Positions 1 through 6,694 of a DNA stretch of 9,155 nucleotides are shown piece by piece. This stretch comes from Pseudomonadota bacterium. GTDB lineage: Bacteria; Pseudomonadota; Gammaproteobacteria; Steroidobacterales; Steroidobacteraceae. The notes beneath the pieces are model-generated. The model saw only the letters and a list, made by a program, of their open reading frames with translations. It did not search any database and was not told where the DNA came from. The DNA is taken from assembly GCA_021850555.1 (NCBI GenBank), contig JAJZLX010000529.1, positions 1-9,155 of the forward strand. The letters run 5' to 3'. Within the stretch, counting starts at the first letter, position 1; each line of letters begins with the position of its first letter. The translations under genes and the position numbers were made by a program.

Positions 1-358
1 GCGGTCGCGCCCTCAACCCTGAAGAGCGATGGGCGCGAGGCGGGGAACCGGATCAGGCCGGTAAGCGGTCTCAGCGGCGAACGAGTGCGTGAAATCGCAG
101 GGGCCGGGAGCTCGGCCGCCACGGAAGGCTGGCGGCGCGAGGCGCCTGAAGCGCCCGAGCGATGAACGGACGCCCAGCGAAGCGCTGGTGCGCCCTGGTG
201 CCGGCAAAGGCGCCCACGGGCCGATACATCGGCGGTGACACATCGGTGCTGGCCACCATCGGCAGGGCGGCCGGGACCGGTCCCGGCGCGCTCGGCCGGG
301 CCCGATACTTCGGCAGGGAGCGCCATGGGGGCACTCCAGCCGGATTCCCGACAGCCGA
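1..358. other. Left-edge stretch with no convincing gene
   Basis: I find no recognisable gene here. Several frames are open on both strands, as expected in very GC-rich DNA, but the translations are Arg/Pro/Ala-rich, match no family I know, and lack the strong third-position G/C bias of the neighbouring genes. On the plus strand one frame is open from base 1 to a stop at 163-165 (54 codons) and another to about 92, so the 3' end of a gene entering from the left cannot be excluded. On the minus strand an 87-codon GTG-started frame (71-334) lies downstream of the FecR-domain gene and has a similar Pro/Arg-rich composition, but no domain. A perfect 18-bp palindrome sits at 270-287. No tRNA-like or terminator-like structure was seen. 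Confidence 0.5.
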
Positions 359-2452
359 CTAAAACGCGAGAGGACGTCTGAGCCCGGGAGGCGGTCCCCC
401 GGGGTGGAATCGGGGTGCCGGAGCATGCCAGGCGGGAGAGGGGGGATGGTACGCCGGAAAGTGAGGCGCACTGTGAAAGCGGGGAGCCCTGCGGAAGCGG
501 GGAGGACTCACGTAATGGGGAGAAGGTGGAGGCGTGTAGCGAGGAGGTCTCGCGTAACGAGGAGGAACGACATAACGAGGGGGGCTGCGGAACCGGGGCG
601 CTCTCTGTGGATGAAACCCCTCGAAACGAGGACTGTGCGGCGCCGGCGGGCGCCCGCCCGGGATGCCGGGACGCTCAAACGCCGGCTGGCGCCGTGATGG
701 CACTCCCCCGCTTGCCATCCCCGGCGCCTCGCGCAGCAGCCACGGTGGGCGATTGCTCGGGACGCCCGTGCGATCAAAGGCCGGCCGGCGCTGCAGCGAC
801 GGCATCGCCCCACCCGCCATCCCAGGCGCACCACGCGCGGCGAAACCCGCGAGCCGCACCGGAACCGCCGGCCTGTTGGGCCGCAGACGCGACCACTGGC
901 CGAGGCTCAGCGGATGCCCGCCGTTGGCACGGATCGCCGCCCGCTGCGCTGCGAAGGGCACCGGCGCCCGCGAGGGGGCGAGACGCACCACCGCCGGCCG
1001 GTCGATCAGTCCGCGAGGGGGGGAGAATCGACGTGCGGCGCCCGGGCCGAGCACGCTTGCCCTCACGGGCGTGATGGTCGGTGCCGCATGGGTGAAATGC
1101 GCGCTCACCGCGCCGTGCCGCGGCAGGATGATCCGGTGCGCGGCCACCGGCTGCGCCGAGGCGAACACGGAGCGCGGCACGACGGTGATCGCCCCCGGAA
1201 CGCGGCTGTTGGCGTAGATCACCCGGGGGCGGTGCGCGTCGTACCGGGCGTTGACCACGGTCGCGTTGAGGGCCGTGGTATTGGAGAGATTGATGTTGCG
1301 CACATACGCGCGGCTGGCGGCATAGCCCGGCAGGTACACGTCCCGCGGACCGAGCGGCAGCCAGCCGACGGGTCGGACCCTTCGCACCCCGGCCGTGGCC
1401 CCGATACGCCCGATGCGACCACGAGTAAAGGCCACCATGGCCGGGGAGTAGATCGGCCGCACCCTGCGCGGACCCGGAACCCAGCACCAATCCCCATTCC
1501 ACCAGCCCCAGCGGCCGTAATGAAACGGCGCAAAGCCCCAGGGCTCATCATCGACCCAGGTCCATCCCCAGGGGAAGATCCACGTCCAGTAGCCGAGGCT
1601 GTACGGCGCCCAGCCCGCCGGCACGGCGGGGAACCAGGCGTAGCCCCACTGCGTGTCCTGCCAGTTGCCATAGCCGGCCAGCTCATTCGCGCCGACCACA
1701 TCCGGCGAGACGTATTGCTCGACAGCCGCGGCGGCTTTGGCCTCCTCCCGGTCCCGCGACATCGACCAGTCATCGAACGCATCGGGTGCGCCCAGCAGCG
1801 CGTAATCGGCGCTCAGCGAGGTGGTGCCCATGAAGGTGACGCTCTGCTGCGCGCTCACCGTGTAGGTCTTGCCGCCTCCGCTCGCCACCGCCTGGCCGTC
1901 GACCACTTCCACGATCGTGGTATCACCGCTCTCGCTGACTTGCACGCGGTAGATGCCCGGCCGCTCGAGCGACAGTGCCAGATTGGGCGTGTCGATCTCG
2001 TCCTGCTCGCCATCGGCAAGGCTGAACACGTGCACGATGACATCGCCCGCCGTCACTTGCATCTGCGCGGTGCGCCGATCGAGGTTCAGGAAGGAGAATC
2101 CCGTCATGCTCCAGAGCCGGATCACCGCATCGCCGATGTTGAGCTCGACGCGCGAATTCCGGTCGGCCCAGATCTTGTCGCCGATGCTCATCGGCCGGTT
2201 GAGCTCGGCAGCGATCCAGTTGTGCGTACCGGCGGGCTCGAGCCACACGCTCCCCGAGACGTAGCTCAGCTGCGCCGTGCGGCCGGGCGGGCTGCCCTGG
2301 GCGGCCCTCACCGCGCCGATCGACAAGGCCAGGGCCGCGCCGATCACGGCCAGCGCCGCTGACGGACGGATTCTGCGCGGCCCATCCTGAGCCTCGCCCC
2401 TTCGGGGCCGGTGCTGCGCACCGTCCAAAATCGCTGCCGGCGATCTTGTCAT
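359..2452 (-). CDS. Secreted FecR-domain protein with Trp-rich DUF6600-like region and Pro/Arg/His-rich tail
   Basis: This 697-residue protein has an N-terminal hydrophobic segment at about residues 31-50 ending in an Ala-rich cleavage-like site (AVRAAQG), so it is probably exported. Residues about 62-208 look like a FecR domain: YVSGSVWLEPAG at the start, then GDKIWADRNSRVELNIGDAVIRL, followed by repeated beta-rich segments. Residues about 261-328 hold 15 tryptophans in 68 positions, with EPWGFAPFHYGRW and WCWVPGP, the pattern of the DUF6600-type segment often found behind FecR domains. From about residue 470 to the end the chain is low in complexity and rich in Pro, Arg, His and Phe, with PPRY/PPRF-type repeats (about 624-665) and a two-copy repeat of about 34 residues (542-609). 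The start is supported by GGGAG eight bases upstream. Classical FecR proteins sit in the inner membrane and signal to an ECF sigma factor, but no sigma-factor gene lies nearby, so that role is not supported. The function of this architecture is unknown to me; a periplasmic or surface structural role is only a guess. Confidence 0.88.
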   Translation of the reverse strand: MTRSPAAILDGAQHRPRRGEAQDGPRRIRPSAALAVIGAALALSIGAVRAAQGSPPGRTAQLSYVSGSVWLEPAGTHNWIAAELNRPMSIGDKIWADRNSRVELNIGDAVIRLWSMTGFSFLNLDRRTAQMQVTAGDVIVHVFSLADGEQDEIDTPNLALSLERPGIYRVQVSESGDTTIVEVVDGQAVASGGGKTYTVSAQQSVTFMGTTSLSADYALLGAPDAFDDWSMSRDREEAKAAAAVEQYVSPDVVGANELAGYGNWQDTQWGYAWFPAVPAGWAPYSLGYWTWIFPWGWTWVDDEPWGFAPFHYGRWGWWNGDWCWVPGPRRVRPIYSPAMVAFTRGRIGRIGATAGVRRVRPVGWLPLGPRDVYLPGYAASRAYVRNINLSNTTALNATVVNARYDAHRPRVIYANSRVPGAITVVPRSVFASAQPVAAHRIILPRHGAVSAHFTHAAPTITPVRASVLGPGAARRFSPPRGLIDRPAVVRLAPSRAPVPFAAQRAAIRANGGHPLSLGQWSRLRPNRPAVPVRLAGFAARGAPGMAGGAMPSLQRRPAFDRTGVPSNRPPWLLREAPGMASGGVPSRRQPAFERPGIPGGRPPAPHSPRFEGFHPQRAPRFRSPPRYVVPPRYARPPRYTPPPSPHYVSPPRFRRAPRFHSAPHFPAYHPPSPAWHAPAPRFHPGGPPPGLRRPLAF
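626..829 (-). repeat. Two-copy in-gene tandem repeat (about 34 codons)
   Basis: Within the tail of the FecR-domain protein, residues 542-575 and 576-609 are diverged copies. Both begin APGMA, continue through a PS..R.PAF(D/E)R core, then G(V/I)P and RPP. At DNA level the bases from 771 and from 672 line up with an offset of 99 bp and a small indel (for example CGATCAAAGGCCGGC against CGCTCAAACGCCGGC). This is an old internal duplication in a low-complexity region, not a mobile element. Confidence 0.65.
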
Positions 2453-2460
2453 GGCGGATA

Positions 2461-2465
2461 CTCCC
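2461..2465 (-). promoter_or_regulatory. Ribosome binding site of the FecR-domain gene
   Basis: The minus strand reads GGGAG, then eight bases (TATCCGCC), then ATG. This is a good Shine-Dalgarno match and spacing, and it supports the ATG at 2452 as the start despite the long, polar 30-residue stretch ahead of the hydrophobic segment. Confidence 0.6.
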
Positions 2466-2505
2466 GACGGTCGGGCCGCGGATCGGGTCCTCCACGTTCC
2501 GACTG

Positions 2506-2527
2506 TAATCGGATCATGATTCGATTA
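2506..2527. promoter_or_regulatory. 22-bp near-perfect palindrome, candidate operator
   Basis: The left half is TAATCGGATCA and the right half is TGATTCGATTA; the reverse complement of the right half differs from the left at one position of 11. The element is AT-rich within very GC-rich DNA and lies 54-75 bases upstream of the FecR-domain start codon, overlapping the candidate extended -10 of that gene. This placement suits a dimeric repressor. The binding protein is unknown, and the ModE-type regulator in this window is not obviously it, since the half-sites near that gene differ. Confidence 0.5.
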
Positions 2528-2532
2528 TGGCA
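2524..2532 (-). promoter_or_regulatory. Candidate extended -10 promoter of the FecR-domain gene
   Basis: The minus strand reads TGCCATAAT, matching the extended -10 pattern TG-N-TATAAT at all but one position of the hexamer. No good -35 lies at normal spacing (TTGCGT is present, but only 13 bases away), which is tolerable for an extended -10. The start of transcription would be near 2517, giving a leader of roughly 65 bases. The right arm of the palindrome at 2506-2527 overlaps the hexamer. Confidence 0.35.
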
Positions 2533-2610
2533 CGCATTCCTGACGCAAGGCTGACATCTCCCCCCGGCCTTCGCTCATGCTGCAACGCTCACGCAAGCCC
2601 GATCAGGGGC

Positions 2611-2629
2611 GTGGGGGATCGGCCCCCGC
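2611..2629. repeat. Short GC hairpin in the divergent intergenic region
   Basis: GTGGGGG at 2611-2617 can pair with CCCCCGC at 2623-2629 (one G-T pair) around a five-base loop. No T-run follows on either strand, so it is not an intrinsic terminator. It may be chance in GC-rich DNA. Confidence 0.2.
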
Positions 2630-2672
2630 AATGCCGGCTCGATCGGCACCCGAGGGACAATCCTCGCGATGA

Positions 2673-2703
2673 GAGACACGCGGGTCATGAACGATTATAG
2701 AAT
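2673..2703 (+). promoter_or_regulatory. Candidate promoter of the MOSC gene, placed for a leaderless mRNA
   Basis: GAGACA at 2673-2678 (four of six -35 matches) is followed after 17 bases by TATAGA (2696-2701), and TAGAAT overlaps at 2698-2703 (five of six -10 matches). A start of transcription 6-8 bases further on would fall at about 2708-2710, practically on the ATG at 2710. No Shine-Dalgarno sequence precedes that ATG. Both facts fit a leaderless transcript, but the promoter match is modest. Confidence 0.35.
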
Positions 2704-2709
2704 TCTTGG

Positions 2710-3528
2710 ATGTCCGCACCGATCGTTCAGGAAATCAATGTCTACCCGCTGAAATCCGCGCGCGGCATTGCCCTGCCGGCGGCGCGCCTCGCCGACACCG
2801 GCTTCGAGTGGGACCGGCACTGGATGGTGGTGCGCGAGGACGGCATGTTCCTCACCCAGCGCACGCATCCCCGCCTGGCCCGCATCGCGACCGCGCTGAC
2901 GAGCGAGCACCTGTGCCTCGATGCCGAGGGGCAGCGGACGCTGCCCCTGCCGCTCATCCCTTGCGGGGAAGCGCGCCCGGTCCGGGTCTGGAAGGACTCG
3001 TGCGAAGGACTCGACCAGGGCGATGTGGCCGCGCAGTGGGTGAGCGCGGTGCTCGGCGAGCCGGCGCGCATCGTGCGCGTTCCCCGCTCCCCGCCGCGCC
3101 TGGCCAACCCCGAGTACGCCGGCCCGCAGCCCGCCCCGATCGCCTTCCCGGACGGCTATCCCGTGCTCGTCTGCAACCGCGCCTCGCTCGATGAGCTCAA
3201 CCGCCGCCTGCCGCAGCGGCTTCCGATGGAGCGCTTCCGCCCGAATCTGGTGATCGAGGGGTTGCCGCCGTTCGAGGAGGACCGCATCGCCGCCATCGGG
3301 ATCGGCCCGGTGACGCTTCGCCTGGTCAAGCCTTGCGTGCGCTGCATCGTGCCCTCGACCGATCAACTGAGCGGCGCCCGCGGGCTCGACCCCCTGCCGG
3401 TGCTGCGCACGTTCCGCTTCGACCCGACGCTGCGCGGCGTCACCTTCGGTGAGAATGCCGTCATCGCCACAGGCGTCGGCGAGCGACTCGAGCGCGGCGC
3501 ACCGTTGCGCATACGCTACGACGATTGA
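2710..3528 (+). CDS. MOSC-domain protein (mARC/YcbX-like molybdenum-cofactor protein)
   Basis: This 272-residue protein has the MOSC N-terminal beta-barrel domain followed by a MOSC domain. The first third begins IVQEINVYPLKSARGI and continues GFEWDRHWMVV, the typical opening of the N-terminal domain. The MOSC part (about residues 125-270) has RFRPNLVIEG, then KPCVRCIVPSTDQ with Cys209 and Cys212, and ends GVTFGENAVIATGVG..LERGAPLRI. In eukaryotic mARC and E. coli YcbX a cysteine of this C-x-x-C segment binds the molybdenum, and those enzymes reduce N-hydroxylated compounds. The protein stops after the MOSC domain and lacks the C-terminal 2Fe-2S ferredoxin domain of YcbX, so any electron donor would be a separate protein. 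Family similarity begins within about five residues of the ATG, which supports this start even though no ribosome binding site is visible. The substrate is unknown. It may share a transcript with the Wzi-family gene 68 bp downstream. Confidence 0.93.
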   Translation: MSAPIVQEINVYPLKSARGIALPAARLADTGFEWDRHWMVVREDGMFLTQRTHPRLARIATALTSEHLCLDAEGQRTLPLPLIPCGEARPVRVWKDSCEGLDQGDVAAQWVSAVLGEPARIVRVPRSPPRLANPEYAGPQPAPIAFPDGYPVLVCNRASLDELNRRLPQRLPMERFRPNLVIEGLPPFEEDRIAAIGIGPVTLRLVKPCVRCIVPSTDQLSGARGLDPLPVLRTFRFDPTLRGVTFGENAVIATGVGERLERGAPLRIRYDD

Positions 3529-3529
3529 T

Positions 3530-3586
3530 CTTTGTGGCCGCACTGGCTACCGTGGCGCGCCCGTCCGCGCAAGCGCAAGCACAAAG
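3530..3586 (+). repeat. Inverted repeat that could mask the Wzi-gene ribosome binding site
   Basis: CTTTGTG at 3530-3536, just after the MOSC stop codon, is complementary to CACAAAG at 3580-3586, which overlaps the Shine-Dalgarno AAAGGA. In mRNA the seven pairs would partly hide the binding site. The 43-base loop is GC-rich and may fold by itself. No T-run follows, so it is not a terminator. A functional role is speculative. Confidence 0.25.
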
Positions 3587-3588
3587 GA
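3583..3588 (+). promoter_or_regulatory. Ribosome binding site of the Wzi-family gene
   Basis: AAAGGA lies eight bases before the ATG at 3597 and fixes that start; the encoded signal peptide begins directly there. A second purine run, AAGGA at 3592-3596, touches the ATG and is too close to act as the binding site. Confidence 0.6.
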
Positions 3589-3596
3589 CTTAAGGA

Positions 3597-5609
3597 ATGA
3601 CCCGCCGAGCGACACTGGCCCTTTCATTGGTCGTTTTTCTCTCCCTGTGGCAGAGCGCATTCGCGCGCGGCGTGACTCCCTACCTGCCCCTGAACCTCGA
3701 TCCGGACGTCGAGAATGCGATCGAGCGGGTCATGATCCTGGGGGACGAGCCGGTCATGTCCCGGCCCATTCCCGCGGCGCTGGTGCTGCAGGCCCTGCCC
3801 AAGGCGTGCAAGGTGGACCGGCCTCTGTGCGAGCGCGTACGGCACTACCTGCATCGCTACATGCACGGCACCGGCGTGGAATTCGCGAGCATTTCCGCGG
3901 CGGTTACCACGGGGCACTCCAACATCACCCTGCCCAACCTGCACGGCACGAAGGCACAGAGCCCCTACGAGATCGCGGGGGCGGCCTACATCCAGTTCAG
4001 CCCCTACGTGCTGCTGAACCTGGGCGGCGAGGCCCACCAGGGCCGCGCAACCCCGACGGGGACGTATCTCAGCCTCGGATTCGACTGGGCGCAGCTCGAT
4101 ATCGGCTGGCGCGATCACTGGTGGTCGCCCATGACCGACAGCTCGATGCTGATCAGCACCGAGGCGCCGACCATGCCCTCCATCACCCTGTCAAACTACC
4201 AGCCGCTGACGCGCCTGAGGCTGCACTACTCGGTGTTCCTCGCGCGCATGTCGGAGTCGAGCCGGATCGAGCTGCCGCTCAAGCCGTATCAGCCGCCTCA
4301 GCTCACCCGCGGCTATCCCAAGATGGGCGGCGTCCGGGTGGGCATCGAGCCGGTGAGCGGCTGGGCGCTGTCGCTGCAGCGGGTGCTCTTCTGGGGCGGC
4401 GGGGCGGCGGGCGGGGAGTCGGTCAGCAACATCCTGCAGGCGTTCTTCAATCCCGCCAAGGCGCAAACCACCGGCTTCAACACTGGCTCGCACGTGGTCG
4501 CCAAGCAGGAGGCCTCGATCACCAGCCGGTTCATCTTCCCCGGCCGGGTTCCCTTCTCGGTGTACTTGGAGTACGCCGGCAACGACACCCTCATGGGCCG
4601 CAACTACCTGTTCGGCAAGCCCGCGCTCTCGGCGGGCATCGACTTCCCGCTCATCGGGCCGTTCGATTTCACCTTCGAATACTCCTCCTGGGCGCCCACG
4701 TGGTACGTACACACCGCCACTGATGTGCAGACGGGCTATCCCGACGGCCTCACCAATTACGGCGCCAACATCGGCGGCTGGTTCGGCGACCAGCGCGTGC
4801 TCGCCACCGCCACCACGCTCGCCGACCAGGTCGGCGGCCAGAGCGACATGCTGCGCATCGGCTGGACGCCCTCCTTCGGCGGCTACATGCAGCTGAAGCT
4901 GCGCGCGCTCACCAACGAGGACCTGACCCGGTTCGCCACCTTCCCCTACCGAAACGAATACCTGGGCTCGCTCAGCTACTCCTACCCCTGGCACGGCTAT
5001 GCCGTGGGTGTCGCGCTGCAGGCCGGCCGGGACGTCTTCGGCCACCACTACATGCGCGTCGAGGGGTACCTGCGCGACGGCGAGGCGCTGCTCAGCCACT
5101 TCGATCCGACAGCCGCCTTCGCCGGCAAGACCCCCAAGGGAGATCACTGGTTCATCAAGACGGGCGTCAACTATTACCGGCTGCTGGTGTACAGGACCGG
5201 GTACGCGCGCCACTACACGCCGTGGGCGGGTGGCCCGCACTTCACGATCGGCGCCCGCCGGCGCATCTCGGCGCACCAGGACATCGGGGTGGCACTGGAT
5301 GTCGATTCGCTGCGGGGGCGGCCGATGCTCGGGGTGCGGATGGTCGATTACCGCTACCGCTTCGGCAGACATCTGGCGGCGCACGCGTTCGTCGGCGCCG
5401 CCCGCTACGCGCTGGCGACGCCGGCCTATGGCGTGTACGTGGGTGCAGGATTGGAGTGGCGCAATCTGTTGCCCGGCTGGGGTATCGGGGTCGGCTTTCA
5501 CAATCTGATCTCGGCCCAGCGCCTGCGGGATCTGCGCACGGAGGTCAGGGGCGGCCAGGTCTTGTGGAGCACCTACAGCTGGACGTTTGACGTGTCGCGC
5601 TCCTTCTGA
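3597..5609 (+). CDS. Capsule assembly Wzi-family outer-membrane protein
   Basis: The product is a 670-residue predicted outer-membrane beta-barrel. A signal peptide spans residues 1 to about 23 (basic TRR, hydrophobic core, cleavage probably after AFA). The N-terminal mature part (about 31-90) is helical, including VENAIERVMILGDEPVMSRP and then PAALVLQALPKACKV, typical of the Wzi family. It carries two cysteines, 71 and 78, that could form a disulfide. Further markers are WRDHWWSPMTDSSMLI (171 onward), TLSNYQPLTRLRLHYSVF, and many alternating aromatic/polar strands. The chain ends in Phe (DVSRSF), the usual signal for insertion by the BAM machinery. E. coli Wzi is a shorter barrel of under 500 residues that anchors group 1 capsule at the surface; this protein is longer. 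No wza, wzb, wzc or polymerase genes are visible, so the ligand may be capsule, exopolysaccharide or another glycan. Two family 9 glycosyltransferase genes converge on it, which fits a surface-glycan role. Confidence 0.9.
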   Translation: MTRRATLALSLVVFLSLWQSAFARGVTPYLPLNLDPDVENAIERVMILGDEPVMSRPIPAALVLQALPKACKVDRPLCERVRHYLHRYMHGTGVEFASISAAVTTGHSNITLPNLHGTKAQSPYEIAGAAYIQFSPYVLLNLGGEAHQGRATPTGTYLSLGFDWAQLDIGWRDHWWSPMTDSSMLISTEAPTMPSITLSNYQPLTRLRLHYSVFLARMSESSRIELPLKPYQPPQLTRGYPKMGGVRVGIEPVSGWALSLQRVLFWGGGAAGGESVSNILQAFFNPAKAQTTGFNTGSHVVAKQEASITSRFIFPGRVPFSVYLEYAGNDTLMGRNYLFGKPALSAGIDFPLIGPFDFTFEYSSWAPTWYVHTATDVQTGYPDGLTNYGANIGGWFGDQRVLATATTLADQVGGQSDMLRIGWTPSFGGYMQLKLRALTNEDLTRFATFPYRNEYLGSLSYSYPWHGYAVGVALQAGRDVFGHHYMRVEGYLRDGEALLSHFDPTAAFAGKTPKGDHWFIKTGVNYYRLLVYRTGYARHYTPWAGGPHFTIGARRRISAHQDIGVALDVDSLRGRPMLGVRMVDYRYRFGRHLAAHAFVGAARYALATPAYGVYVGAGLEWRNLLPGWGIGVGFHNLISAQRLRDLRTEVRGGQVLWSTYSWTFDVSRSF

Positions 5610-5627
5610 CGCCCGCCCGCCGGATCG

Positions 5628-6683
5628 TCACGCACTGCGGCGCGCCGGCAGCGAGCACCAGGCCTCGAGCACCGCTTGCACCGGTATCTGGTCGGCGCGC
5701 CGGCTGACCGGCGGCCCGCCGACGCCGATCACCGGCGAGCCCGAGGCTGCGCGCGGCAGCACCCAGGACTGGGGATTCGCGCCCATGATCACGACCACCG
5801 GCAGGCCGAGCGCCGCGGCGGCGTGCGCCATGCCCGTGTCCATGGAGATCATGCTCTCGGCCACCTCCATCAGGGCGAAGCTCTCGCGCAGGCCGAGCCC
5901 GGCGATCTCCAGGCCCTCGAGGCCGATCGCTTCGCGCATTTCCTCGAGGAGCGACAGCTCGCTCACCGCCCCACGCAGGACCAGAACGGCCTGCGGACGG
6001 TGCTCGCGCAGCGCATGCAACAGCTCGCGCCAGCGATCGACGGGCCAGGAGCGGTCATTGTCGCGCTGCCAGCGCTTGCGGCTGCGCGCGCTCAGGGTGC
6101 GCGCCGTGCCCGGCTGGATCAGAACGAGCGGCCGCCCGGACCACCCCCTTTGCTGCAGCAGCGCCTCGCACCGCGATCGCTCCGCTTCGAGCGTGACGAG
6201 CCTCGGTGCGCTCCGCCCGCCGGGCAACGGGTATTGCGCCGACGCCAGGACCGGCGGCGTGCGCGCGGCGAGCCGCAACAGCGACTCGATGTAGTGCTCC
6301 TCAAGATTCGGGGGATCCTCGAGGAACACGCAGCGTGCGGCATCGATGCCGCTCAGCGACAGCAGGCGTTTGATGCGCGAGACCTGCCGAGGCATCGCCT
6401 CGGCGACGTAGATCGGCGCCGGCGCGGTCTGCCGCAGGGCTCGCACCACTCCCAGCCACTGGTGAGTGGTCGCAAGCGGCAGATGCCGCGGCAACGTCCA
6501 GCACCGCGCCACATCGGGGTGCCCCCGATAGATGTCGCGGTTCCAAGGCCCCGCGGCCACCACGTGACATGGGCCACCGTAGCGGCGGCGCAGCAGGCTC
6601 AAGGCGGCGGTCAGCATGATCATGTCCCCGACGCGGCCGAAGAGGATCACGACGGGTGTGAGCGCTCGCGCGGGCGCGCTCAT
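5628..6683 (-). CDS. Glycosyltransferase family 9 protein (heptosyltransferase-like), downstream copy
   Basis: This cytoplasmic sugar transferase (351 residues from the chosen ATG) has the GT-B fold signature of family 9, whose known members add heptose from ADP-heptose to the lipopolysaccharide core. The N-terminal motif is GRVGDMIMLTAA with Asp20. A PVDRWRELLHALRE segment follows, then Glu242 in AVSELSLLEE, and MISMDTGMAHAAAALG with Asp282. These match the Asp/Glu/Asp positions of heptosyltransferase I, but the lysine usually found in the DDK-x-WP segment is Arg211 here (NDRSWP). I chose the ATG at 6683 because AGGTGA lies five bases upstream; a GTG at 6692, directly after the stop of the upstream gene, would add three residues and has no binding site. 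It is clearly a paralogue of that upstream gene (shared RIKRLLSL-x-GID, GHPDV, AARTP). Donor and acceptor sugars cannot be told from the sequence. Its stop lies 18 bp from that of the Wzi-family gene. Confidence 0.9.
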   Translation of the reverse strand: MSAPARALTPVVILFGRVGDMIMLTAALSLLRRRYGGPCHVVAAGPWNRDIYRGHPDVARCWTLPRHLPLATTHQWLGVVRALRQTAPAPIYVAEAMPRQVSRIKRLLSLSGIDAARCVFLEDPPNLEEHYIESLLRLAARTPPVLASAQYPLPGGRSAPRLVTLEAERSRCEALLQQRGWSGRPLVLIQPGTARTLSARSRKRWQRDNDRSWPVDRWRELLHALREHRPQAVLVLRGAVSELSLLEEMREAIGLEGLEIAGLGLRESFALMEVAESMISMDTGMAHAAAALGLPVVVIMGANPQSWVLPRAASGSPVIGVGGPPVSRRADQIPVQAVLEAWCSLPARRSA

Positions 6684-6688
6684 GCGGA

Positions 6689-6694
6689 TCACCT
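6689..6694 (-). promoter_or_regulatory. Ribosome binding site overlapping the upstream stop codon
   Basis: The minus strand reads AGGTGA, then five bases, then ATG (6681-6683). The first bases of this site are part of the TAG stop (6693-6695) of the upstream glycosyltransferase. Ribosomes ending the first gene would be placed to start the second, so the two are probably translated together. This is what decides the ATG at 6683 over the GTG at 6692. Confidence 0.6.

Noticed and set aside
13..471. 152-codon minus-strand frame spanning the left stretch and the 3' end of the FecR-domain gene
   Set aside because: It overlaps the last 110 bases of a supported gene in another frame, is Arg/Pro-rich and has no motif. 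It is not strong enough to call.
458..583. Repetitive purine-rich stretch (GAGGAGG, CGTAACGAGG and similar) that resembles a direct-repeat array
   Set aside because: It encodes the PPRY/PPRF repeats of the FecR-domain protein on the opposite strand. Repeat units are irregular with no spacers, so it is not a CRISPR array.
914..2362. 482-codon plus-strand open frame opposite the FecR-domain gene
   Set aside because: The translation is Arg/His/Gly/Pro-rich without any family motif, and it lies wholly antisense to a gene with clear FecR and Trp-rich domains. Long shadow frames are expected at this GC content.
2549..2563. Shared words AGGCTGACATCTCCC (2549-2563) and AGGCTGACATTTCAC (8535-8549) as a common regulatory motif
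   Set aside because: Only about ten consecutive bases agree, the positions relative to the genes differ, and there is no symmetry; chance is sufficient.
2695..3543. 282-codon minus-strand open frame opposite the MOSC gene
   Set aside because: It almost exactly mirrors the MOSC gene, as antisense frames of high-GC genes do, and has no domain signature.
4191..5501. 436-codon minus-strand open frame opposite the Wzi-family gene
   Set aside because: It is composed mostly of Ala, Arg, Val and Glu with no motif or hydrophobic pattern, antisense to a well-supported outer-membrane protein.
5610..5627. The 18-bp gap between the converging Wzi-family and glycosyltransferase genes as a shared terminator
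   Set aside because: The bases are a GC-rich run without an inverted repeat or T-run on either strand.
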